In this document: positions 6,876 to 12,141 of the stretch, in pieces
How the letters are laid out: each line of letters begins with the position of its first letter
Position numbering within the stretch: position 1 is the first letter of the stretch
Assembly (NCBI GenBank): GCA_905233515.1
Contig: CAJOEQ010000139.1
Location: forward strand, 1-12,141
DNA length: 12,141 nt
Direction: 5' to 3'
From: an uncultured Synergistales bacterium
GTDB taxonomy: Bacteria > Synergistota > Synergistia > Synergistales > Aminobacteriaceae
The notes under the pieces: generated by a model
What the model was told of the DNA's origin: nothing
The model's input: the letters and a program-made list of their open reading frames with translations, nothing else
Databases searched by the model: none
Position numbers and translations under genes: made by a program

Positions 6876-8012
6876 TTAATGATGAAATAATCTTTTACCG
6901 GTCATTACCATTGAAATATTATGAGAGTCGCAGGCTTTAATGACTAAATCATCACGAATAGATCCGCCCGGCTGAGCAATAAATTTAACTCCGCTCAAAT
7001 AAGCACGTTCTATATTATCAGCGAACGGGAAGAATGCATCACTGCCAAGAGACGCGCCGGAATTATTTGCAAGCCATTCTTTACGCTCAGAGTCTGAAAT
7101 AATGCCGCTGTTAGTCGTGAGAATTACATTAATTGCGTTGTCTCGTTCAGGCCGGCCAAGTTTTGAGTCAAATTCTAAATCTAAAATTTTCGGGTGTTCT
7201 CGCAAAATTCTTAAATCTGCCTTATCACAAGCAAGTTTAACGCAATGTAAGCGCGATTGCTGACCAGCTCCGACTCCGAGTGTCTGACCGTTTTTAGTAA
7301 CACAGACTGAATTAGACTGAGTATATTTAAGAGTTATGAGAGCTAGAATTAAATCACGTTTTGCAGACTCCGGCATTTCTTGAGAGACAGTAACAAGAGA
7401 GTCAAATTTTCCAAGTTCACAAACGGGGGCGGTGCTGCGTGACTGCTCAAAAGTTATCCCGAAAACGTCGCGAGTCTCTAATAAATCAGGCTCATAATTT
7501 GAATCAATTTTCACGACTGCATAATTTCCTTTGCGCTTAGATTTCAAGATTTCTAGTGCTTCAGGCTCATAATCAGGAGCAATGACTCCATCAGACACTT
7601 CACGGCGTATATATTCAGCTGTAATCTTGTCGCATTTATCACTTAGGGCGATCCAATCCCCGAAAGATGAGAGTCTATCAGTCCCGCGCGCCCTTGCATA
7701 TGCACAAGCAAGTAACGAGTCATTAATATTTAATTTCTCGTCAACAAAAAATAATTTGCGCTCATTGTCATTTAAGGGAAGACCTAAAGCAGCCCCCGCC
7801 GGACTCACATGTTTAAATGACGCAGCGGCAGGAAGATTTAAATTTTTGCGCAATTCCTTCACTAATTGCCACGAATTCAAAGCGTCAAGAAAATTTATAT
7901 AGCCCGGTCGGCCATTTAAAATCTCAAGCGGTAAATCCTGATTATTTCTCATGAAGATTCTTGCTGGGCTTTGATCTGGATTACAGCCATATTTTAATTT
8001 GTACTCGTTCAT
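6876..8012 (-). CDS. purH: AICAR transformylase, stand-alone domain (formyltransferase half of PurH)
   Basis: Transfers a formyl group from 10-formyl-THF to AICAR, giving FAICAR, the penultimate step to IMP. The protein begins directly with the transformylase domain (KYGCNPDQSPARIF, 7-20) and lacks the IMP cyclohydrolase domain of classical PurH; that activity is encoded upstream in a different, PurO-like form. Key residues are visible: SFKHVSPAGAA (65-75) with the catalytic Lys67-His68 pair, the KYTQSNSV segment, VGAGQQSR, LGSDAFFPF and AQPGGSIRDD. The length of 378 is about a dozen residues below what I expect, apparently in the segment before SDSERKEWL; the reading frame is kept. AAAAGGAGTG eight bases before the ATG supports the start. 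It lies 17 bases after the previous reading frame. Confidence 0.95.
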   Translation of the reverse strand: MNEYKLKYGCNPDQSPARIFMRNNQDLPLEILNGRPGYINFLDALNSWQLVKELRKNLNLPAAASFKHVSPAGAALGLPLNDNERKLFFVDEKLNINDSLLACAYARARGTDRLSSFGDWIALSDKCDKITAEYIRREVSDGVIAPDYEPEALEILKSKRKGNYAVVKIDSNYEPDLLETRDVFGITFEQSRSTAPVCELGKFDSLVTVSQEMPESAKRDLILALITLKYTQSNSVCVTKNGQTLGVGAGQQSRLHCVKLACDKADLRILREHPKILDLEFDSKLGRPERDNAINVILTTNSGIISDSERKEWLANNSGASLGSDAFFPFADNIERAYLSGVKFIAQPGGSIRDDLVIKACDSHNISMVMTGKRLFHH

Positions 8013-8029
8013 GAATAAATCACTCCTTT

Positions 8030-8215
8030 TTATAGCGTGTTAAATAATTTGTCGGTATAACTTGATAAATCGGGCTCATAAAATCTCACGTAAAGAGCGA
8101 CTCTGTAATCTTCGCTGAGTTCAGCCCATAATGAATCAGCAAATAAATTAACGTCATCGCAAATTTTTACTTCTCTAGGTTCACCGGTGAAAGACGGCAA
8201 AATTTTATCTCTCAT
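8030..8215 (-). CDS. C-terminal remnant of IMP cyclohydrolase (out of frame with 8215-9255)
   Basis: This 61-residue frame is not an independent small gene. It starts in the middle of the conserved end of the PurO-like IMP cyclohydrolase family: read a few codons further upstream in the same frame, the sequence gives HTYNHD and then LPSFTGEP, which corresponds to the family's HTY..DG..LPSF.GEP. The remainder (residues 20-61, with LWAELSEDYRVALYVRFYE) matches the family's C-terminal LW.SL..D..V.LFVRY segment. There is no ribosome binding site before the ATG. It is separated from the upstream frame by an apparent loss of about 28 bases at 8232-8246, which breaks the frame. Confidence 0.75.
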   Translation of the reverse strand: MRDKILPSFTGEPREVKICDDVNLFADSLWAELSEDYRVALYVRFYEPDLSSYTDKLFNTL

Positions 8216-9255
8216 TACGTCATGATTATAAGTGTGAATTCGTACTCAAAGAAAAATTTTCCTGCACGCTTAAGAATGCTTTGTTTATAGCCTGATAAAT
8301 TAATAATTGCGCTGATTCTGGGCGTATAGTGAGGTGCGTCGGGTTCATATTCGCGAGTTCTCAAAGCCTGCTCAAAAGTTTTTGACTCGTTCAGAAAATT
8401 ATAAATTGTGTCAGTCTGATCCCCGTTAGTTACTATAATATTTTCTCCGTGAACTCTCAACGGCGAATAAAGAATTAACGAGCTGTCAAAATCCTTCTTT
8501 ACATCAACGAGCTTAATAATTAAGTCATCGCCTGATTTAGCAAAGATTCTTGATTTGCTTGACTGACTGCGGCCCATTATGAAATAAGCAAGCGCGATTT
8601 TCCCTGACTCAGTCATTCCCGTTATAATGCCTCGTCCGGGATATTTTATAGGCGACTCAAAAATTTTCGGTTGTAATTTCCTGCAAACTTCTTCAACAGC
8701 ACGCGGCAAAATAACCCATTCCGCAAATTCCATGACTCTGCGCTGTAACTTTTCGGGCGTATCATCGGGGAGAATTTTAACGGCTTTCTGAGCTATAATC
8801 TGCCCTCCGTCGGGAATCTCATTCACATAGTGAACAGTTGCGCCGGTAACTTTTGAGCCTGAATTTAACACAGCTTCATGAACGTGAAGACCGTAAAAGC
8901 CTTTTCCGCAAAACGCAGGAATTAATGACGGGTGAATATTTATGATTTTTGCGTTACAGGAGTCAATAAAATTTTTGCTTAAAATATGCATGAAACCGGC
9001 CAAGACTATTAAATCAGGGCTAAATTTTTCCAGCGAGTCTAATAATCTTGACTCAAAATTTTCGCCTGACTCTTTCAAGCTGACGACTTCACAGGGAATA
9101 TTCGCACGTTTAGCGCGTTCGAGTGCAAATGCTTTATCATTGCTTGAGATAACCTGCACGATTTGGCCGGATTTAATAATCCCGTTATTCTGCGAGTCAA
9201 TTAAAGCCTGTAGATTCGTCCCGCCTCCTGAGACAAGCACAGAAATTTTTACCAT
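8215..9255 (-). CDS. purN: GAR transformylase fused to IMP cyclohydrolase (PurO-like), C-terminus frameshifted
   Basis: Two purine enzymes in one frame. Residues 1 to ~195 are PurN (10-formyl-THF-dependent GAR to FGAR): LVSGGGTNLQALID (7-20), LAGFMHIL (85-92), catalytic Asn106 and His108 in INIHPS, and Asp149 in the PDGG loop. From ~204 a PF07826-type IMP cyclohydrolase begins (KYPGRGIITG 204-213, YFIMGRS 224-230, VTNGDQTDTIY 275-285, LRTREYEPDAPHYTPRIS 298-315), which would close FAICAR to IMP. The frame then fails at FFFEYE (334-339): compared with my memory of the family about 28 bases are missing, and the true C-terminus continues in the 8030-8215 frame. The PurN half should be intact; the cyclohydrolase half is probably dead. 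The ATG overlaps the purM stop by seven bases, with GGAGG inside purM. Confidence 0.88.
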   Translation of the reverse strand: MVKISVLVSGGGTNLQALIDSQNNGIIKSGQIVQVISSNDKAFALERAKRANIPCEVVSLKESGENFESRLLDSLEKFSPDLIVLAGFMHILSKNFIDSCNAKIINIHPSLIPAFCGKGFYGLHVHEAVLNSGSKVTGATVHYVNEIPDGGQIIAQKAVKILPDDTPEKLQRRVMEFAEWVILPRAVEEVCRKLQPKIFESPIKYPGRGIITGMTESGKIALAYFIMGRSQSSKSRIFAKSGDDLIIKLVDVKKDFDSSLILYSPLRVHGENIIVTNGDQTDTIYNFLNESKTFEQALRTREYEPDAPHYTPRISAIINLSGYKQSILKRAGKFFFEYEFTLIIMT

Positions 9256-9830
9256 AAAATTACGCCTCCGTTTTCGTGATTAATTATTTCTCCGATTATA
9301 TATGACTCGTTTAAAATTTTTAGAATCTCGTCAACTTTTTCAGGCGAAATTATTAAAATCATTCCCACGCCCATATTAAAGACGTGATACATTTCGTCAA
9401 GCTCAAGATTTCCGGCCCTCATAATATAGTCAAATACAGGGAGAGTCTTAATTTTTGCGAGTTCAATTTTTGCTGCGAGTCCTTCACCGAATGCGCGGGG
9501 GATATTCTCATAAAAGCCGCCGCCCGTTATATGAGCAATTGATTTAATTTTGTCGATAACTGGCAATACTTCACGGACGTAAATTTTTGTAGGAGTTAAT
9601 AATTCTTGGCCTAAAGATTGCCCGAACTCGTTAATATATTGATTTAAATCTTGTTCCGCTAAAATTTTCCTGACAAGTGAAAACCCGTTAGAATGCACCC
9701 CCGTTGAAGGCAGAGCAATAATAATATCGCCTTGTTTCACGTTTGAAGGCTTTAAAATTTTTTCGCGCTCAACGACTCCGACAGCAAAACCGGCTAAATC
9801 ATATTCATTCACTGGGTAAAAGCCGGGCAT
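9249..9830 (-). CDS. purM: AIR synthetase, C-terminal fragment (broken purM)
   Basis: C-terminal part of phosphoribosylformylglycinamidine cyclo-ligase (FGAM + ATP to AIR). The frame opens at a methionine inside the conserved GGETAEMPGFYP block; in-frame family sequence ([16 protein letters not shown]) continues upstream to about 9878, so the annotated ATG is not a real start and has no ribosome binding site. Conserved segments include EYDLAGFAVGVVER, IALPSTGVHSNGFSLVRK, LLTPTKIYV, AHITGGGFYENIPR and VFNMGVGM. The stop overlaps the purN start by seven bases, and the last codons contain the purN ribosome binding site. Together with 9862-10224 it would make about 325 residues; a complete PurM is usually about 340-350. 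Confidence 0.9.
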   Translation of the reverse strand: MPGFYPVNEYDLAGFAVGVVEREKILKPSNVKQGDIIIALPSTGVHSNGFSLVRKILAEQDLNQYINEFGQSLGQELLTPTKIYVREVLPVIDKIKSIAHITGGGFYENIPRAFGEGLAAKIELAKIKTLPVFDYIMRAGNLELDEMYHVFNMGVGMILIISPEKVDEILKILNESYIIGEIINHENGGVILW

Positions 9831-9861
9831 TTCAGCAGTCTCACCGCCGATTAATGCGCAA

Positions 9862-10224
9862 TTAGCTTGAATACAGCCCCGGGTAATTTTTGCCGACTGC
9901 TATATAATCAAGAAAAAATAACGGTCTAGCTCCTGAGCAAAGCACATCATTAACGCACATAGCAACGCAGTCAATCCCGATTGAGTCATGTTTATCAAGA
10001 GCAAAAGCAATTTTTAATTTTGTACCGACTCCATCTGTACCGCTCACTAAAATGGGATTATTGAGTCCTTCAGGAAGTGCGAACATCCCCCCGAATCCTC
10101 CTAAATCCGAGAAAACGCCTTTAATGTTCGTGCGTTCAACGTGAGAGCGCATTAATTTGACTGATTCATAACCTGCTGTAACGTCAACGCCTGAGTCTTT
10201 ATAAGAATTTCGCTTGTATGTCAT
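9862..10224 (-). CDS. purM: AIR synthetase, N-terminal fragment (broken purM)
   Basis: N-terminal part of Pur[12 protein letters not shown] (8-18), the ATP-binding [10 protein letters not shown] (61-70) and [23 protein letters not shown] (about 90-112) are conserved; after GK the last eight residues before the stop are out of frame. The family has about 15 residues between GK and the following GC; here only 13 bases remain where 45 are expected, so about 32 bases are gone and the frame changes. The gene overlaps the end of purE by 26 bases; the ribosome binding site is weak (GAG, A-rich), so translation probably depends on coupling from purE. The fragment lacks the C-terminal half of the active site and should be inactive. 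Confidence 0.9.
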   Translation of the reverse strand: MTYKRNSYKDSGVDVTAGYESVKLMRSHVERTNIKGVFSDLGGFGGMFALPEGLNNPILVSGTDGVGTKLKIAFALDKHDSIGIDCVAMCVNDVLCSGARPLFFLDYIAVGKNYPGLYSS

Positions 10225-10696
10225 GATTTTTTTTCTCTACACTTTCCGACATTTTTTGAGTCTCGATTTCTAATTTTTGCGCTAAATCGTCATTATTAAT
10301 CGATAAAATTCTAGCAGCCAGCCACGCCGCATTTGCCCCGCCGTCAATAGCTACACAAGCAACAGGGACTCCCGGGGGCATTTGAACACTTGAGAGTAAA
10401 GCGTCAAGACCGCCTAAATCTTGACTCATAACAGGAACGCCTATAACTGGGAGTCTTGTATGAGCAGCTAATACTCCAGCAAGTGCCGCAGACTTCCCAG
10501 CAATGGCAATTATTACGCCGTAATTATTTTCACGTGCATTAATAGCAAATTCCCGCGCTTTTTCCGGAGTCCTATGAGCCGAGATTATATTTACAGTGAA
10601 TTCAAGCCCGAGAGTCTTTAAAACTTTTACGCATTTCTCAGCGATATTTAAATCACTGTCAGAGCCTAATACAATCGCAATTTTTTTAGCGTTCAT
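10199..10696 (-). CDS. purE: N5-carboxyaminoimidazole ribonucleotide mutase (class I PurE)
   Basis: PurE rearranges N5-CAIR to CAIR in IMP synthesis and normally works with PurK, which is not in this window. 165 residues, normal length. Motifs: GSDSD (11-15), SAHRTP (39-44, His41 matching the catalytic histidine), LPVIGVPV (82-89), [17 protein letters not shown] (96-112) and ANAAWLAA. In the active-site loop usually written AGxAAHLPG, this protein has AGKSAALAG (66-74), losing the histidine; I believe some other bacteria share this variant but could not check. The ATG overlaps the csrA stop in an ATGA arrangement, so translation is probably coupled to csrA. The 30-residue tail is charged. Class II AIR carboxylase is a less likely alternative. 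Confidence 0.95.
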   Translation of the reverse strand: MNAKKIAIVLGSDSDLNIAEKCVKVLKTLGLEFTVNIISAHRTPEKAREFAINARENNYGVIIAIAGKSAALAGVLAAHTRLPVIGVPVMSQDLGGLDALLSSVQMPPGVPVACVAIDGGANAAWLAARILSINNDDLAQKLEIETQKMSESVEKKNHDIQAKFL

Positions 10697-10986
10697 TCTT
10701 TATCATCAATCCTGTTACTAATATGAACAGTCGGAATCTTTGAGAGTTTCGAGAACGTCGACAACGGCAAACGAGTCGCGGCCTTATAGTCCGGAAATCT
10801 CACACCTTCTGCGGCTGTCTTGTTTTCTTTGACGATTACGTCCCATAATTCTTTACGCCAAATTTGAGTCGATTGCGGAGCAGTGATTCCGATTCTCACT
10901 ACATCGCCGCGCACGTCAATTACCATTATTTCAATGTCCGTGCCGATCTGTATGCTTTCATTGACTCTTCTGCTTAAGACGAGCAT
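10693..10986 (-). CDS. csrA: Carbon storage/translational regulator CsrA with long C-terminal extension
   Basis: CsrA is a dimeric RNA-binding protein that blocks translation by binding GGA motifs near ribosome binding sites; FliW antagonises it. Residues 1 to ~60 are the classic core: MLVLSRRVNESIQIG, IEIMVIDVRGD, VRIGITAP, with Leu4 and Arg44 (in IWRKE), both important for RNA binding, conserved. The protein continues to 97 residues, whereas typical CsrA has about 60-75; the extra ~37 residues contain FPDYKAATRLPLSTFSKL. In FliW-containing bacteria the CsrA tail is involved in FliW binding. The ATG overlaps the fliW TAA by one base, with GGAGG nine bases upstream; purE follows by a four-base overlap. 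Autoregulation is possible but not shown. Confidence 0.95.
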   Translation of the reverse strand: MLVLSRRVNESIQIGTDIEIMVIDVRGDVVRIGITAPQSTQIWRKELWDVIVKENKTAAEGVRFPDYKAATRLPLSTFSKLSKIPTVHISNRIDDKE

Positions 10987-11480
10987 TATTCATCGCCTCC
11001 GTTTTCTTGCTTTAATTGTGCAGAGGCTTTCATTTTTTCTCTTACATCTTCAGGGAAAATAACATGTCTAATCGGGTACTCTTCATTAAGAGCGATAACC
11101 TGCACGGCCTTATGAGTCTTTAAATTTATTAGAATAGGAGCGCGCAAATTTGCAGTCATGTTCCACGGAGCAGCAGGAGGAATCGAGACAACTATTAATA
11201 ATGCAAGGTCAGCAGGATTTACAGTTCCGATCATTTTTAGCTCATCTTCAGGAATTCGGGCGTTATAGTCCGGTTGAATTGCATCAGGTGAAGTTACTGG
11301 GAGTGCTAAATCTCCGTCGTTAATGCTTTGAAGCCATTTAATTGCGCTGTCATCACTGCCCGCTAAAATCCATTCGTGCATTGTCTCAAATGCAGGAATC
11401 CCCCGCGGAAAAATTAATAAATCTTCCTGTTTATATGAGACCTCGCCAAATCGTGAAGTCTTTATAGTCATGTCTGACAT
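10986..11480 (-). CDS. fliW: Flagellar assembly factor FliW (CsrA antagonist)
   Basis: FliW binds either flagellin or CsrA; when flagellin is exported, FliW sequesters CsrA and flagellin translation resumes. 164 residues, slightly long because of an acidic tail. Family landmarks: a FGEVSYKQEDLLIFPRGIPAFE stretch (about 11-32), WLQSINDGDLALPV, PDYNARIPEDEL, IVVSIPP and TANLRAPILINLKTHKAVQVI, then YPIRHVIF. The ATG at 11480 is the earliest possible because a stop (TGA) immediately precedes it in frame; the ribosome binding site is poor. A second in-frame ATG at 11471 is possible. It is the first gene of the operon; csrA follows with a TAATG overlap. No flagellar structural gene is visible in the window. 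Confidence 0.95.
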   Translation of the reverse strand: MSDMTIKTSRFGEVSYKQEDLLIFPRGIPAFETMHEWILAGSDDSAIKWLQSINDGDLALPVTSPDAIQPDYNARIPEDELKMIGTVNPADLALLIVVSIPPAAPWNMTANLRAPILINLKTHKAVQVIALNEEYPIRHVIFPEDVREKMKASAQLKQENGGDE

Positions 11481-11517
11481 TCAATATCACATGCTTTCAT
11501 GAAATTTTTTATACATA

Positions 11518-11526
11518 ATAATAGCA
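11518..11526 (-). promoter_or_regulatory. Possible extended -10 promoter of the fliW-pur operon
   Basis: On the minus strand TGCTATTAT combines a TG extension with a one-mismatch -10 box, about 38 bases before the fliW ATG. No good -35 is present 16-18 bases upstream, consistent with an extended -10 type. I looked for sigma-28 and sigma-54 patterns expected for flagellar genes and found no convincing match. Confidence 0.35.
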
Positions 11527-11572
11527 TGTTCTGAACTCCTTAACGTTGCCAAGTTCATAAAATCGGGGTAAA

Positions 11573-11600
11573 CTGACAAATCACTAAACCAGAATATTAT
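11573..11600 (+). promoter_or_regulatory. Probable promoter of the rightward gene
   Basis: CTGACA (11573-11578, one mismatch to TTGACA) and TATTAT (11595-11600, one mismatch to TATAAT) are 16 bases apart. Transcription would start near 11607, very close to the AAGGTGAG ribosome binding site of the gene starting at 11621, giving a short leader of about 14 bases. It is divergent from the fliW promoter in the shared 140-base gap. Confidence 0.45.
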
Positions 11601-11620
11601 ATAAAAGGTGAGCTTGTAAT

Positions 11621-12141
11621 TTGAAGCAGGATTTAATGGACTGGCTTAATAATAAAGAAAATAACGACGCAGGGACGGGATTATTACTCGCCCCGATTAA
11701 TATTATAAACACTCAAGAGAGCGGAGAAAATATTACACGTGAAAATCCTGCAGATCCGCAAGATTTATTATTTAAGCACGAAGATATAACACAAGAAGAG
11801 CCGCAAATTATAGAGAATTATGATAATCACGAGGACTCAACACAAAATATTACACGCGAAAATGACGAAAACGAAAATATAACGGACTCGCGTGAAACTT
11901 TAGACTCTGACTCTCAAGATATAACGTCAACTCTGTATCAGAATCTAGCAAATTCCCTTGAGTCCTATGATCCAGATCAATTTATAGCAAGTTCGCAGAT
12001 AACGCACGAGACAACTCCTCAAAATTCTTTAACTCCTGAAGTGCGCGAGAAAATTATTAACTCTCAAGAATTGCCGGATATTAATAACATGAATAAAGCA
12101 CAGCAGGAGGCCGCAACAGGTTTTCAATTGAGCCTAGACGA
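11621..12141 (+). CDS. Unrecognised acidic, polar protein, partial (runs off right edge)
   Basis: An open frame of about 173 codons to the edge, not closed by a stop. The TTG start at 11621 follows AAGGTGAG with an eight-base spacer, and an upstream in-frame TGA (11609) excludes earlier starts; ATG at 11636 is the alternative. The translated part (MKQDLMDWLNNKENN..., then a stretch dominated by E, D, N, Q, S and T) is strongly acidic and looks disordered. A short motif, NITREN, occurs twice 39 residues apart. There is no signal peptide or membrane segment in the visible part. I do not recognise the family; it is probably the disordered leader of a larger protein. The GAC-TC-rich codon style matches the purine genes, so it appears native to this genome. 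Confidence 0.75.
   Translation, partial: MKQDLMDWLNNKENNDAGTGLLLAPINIINTQESGENITRENPADPQDLLFKHEDITQEEPQIIENYDNHEDSTQNITRENDENENITDSRETLDSDSQDITSTLYQNLANSLESYDPDQFIASSQITHETTPQNSLTPEVREKIINSQELPDINNMNKAQQEAATGFQLSLD
11727..11746 (+). repeat. Direct repeat, copy 1 (19/20 match with 11844-11863)
   Basis: AAAATATTACACGTGAAAAT here and AAAATATTACACGCGAAAAT at 11844-11863 differ at one base. They are 117 bases (39 codons) apart and in the same frame, encoding NITREN both times; the difference is synonymous (CGT/CGC, Arg). This looks like an internal duplication in the acidic protein rather than a regulatory site. Confidence 0.7.
11844..11863 (+). repeat. Direct repeat, copy 2
   Basis: Second copy of the 20-base repeat described at 11727-11746, encoding the second NITREN motif. 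Between the two copies the sequence is not obviously repeated, so this is not a long tandem array in the visible part. Confidence 0.7.

Noticed and set aside
7582..7902. Plus-strand frame of 106 codons
   Set aside because: Antisense shadow of the AICAR transformylase gene.
8942..9283. Plus-strand frame of 113 codons
   Set aside because: Antisense to the PurN domain, which has all catalytic residues.
11500..11600. Sigma-28 or sigma-54 promoter for fliW
   Set aside because: Only partial matches (for example CCCCGATTTT without a TAAA box at the right spacing, TTGGCA without a matching TTGC element).
1..12141. tRNA or rRNA genes, CRISPR array, insertion sequence, purine riboswitch
   Set aside because: No repeat-spacer pattern, transposase, terminal inverted repeats or recognisable RNA fold was seen; coding density leaves few gaps longer than 120 bases.

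Overview
**Organism.** The window reads as chromosomal DNA of an anaerobic, probably gut- or rumen-type bacterium. Most of it has about 38-43% GC by rough count, with AAGGAGG-type ribosome binding sites and dense, overlapping operon spacing. A flavinylated exported reductase, a fliW-csrA pair, and separate IMP cyclohydrolase and AICAR transformylase domains point to Synergistota or Clostridia-like Firmicutes. This placement is an inference; there is no rRNA gene or other decisive marker.

**Layout (nearly everything is on the minus strand, so transcription runs from high to low coordinates).** At the right edge (11621-12141, plus strand) an unrecognised acidic protein begins and runs off the window. 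Divergent from it, a long tight operon starts at 11480: fliW, csrA, purE, purM, purN fused to an IMP cyclohydrolase domain, AICAR transformylase (purH), a ribbon-helix-helix/Sel1-repeat protein, purD and a DUF1810-PARG fusion, ending at 3586. Most joins overlap or are separated by 30 bases or fewer. Next comes a separately promoted gene for an exported FMN/FAD reductase (3525-1040), with a terminator at 981-1018. Last, hisC (922 down to the edge) has its own promoter and is cut by the window edge.

**How the genes fit together.** PurE, PurM, PurN, AICAR transformylase, IMP cyclohydrolase and PurD are six activities of de novo IMP synthesis. FliW and CsrA are the flagellin-homeostasis regulators; their fusion to the head of a purine operon is unusual. 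The PARG-like gene, translationally linked to purD, adds ADP-ribose removal to a nucleotide operon.

**Main oddities.** Three genes are broken: purM (about 32 bases missing, out of frame), the IMP cyclohydrolase part of the purN fusion (about 28 bases missing, out of frame) and the reductase (one base missing). GC content and codon use change at about 1.4 kb, inside the reductase gene: hisC and the reductase's last ~130 codons are about 52-57% GC, the rest lower. Either this genome is losing purine synthesis and respiratory functions, or the assembly carries errors or a chimeric join; sequence alone cannot decide. The domain fusions (PurN-IMPCH, RHH-Sel1, DUF1810-PARG) are the best candidates for undescribed biology.
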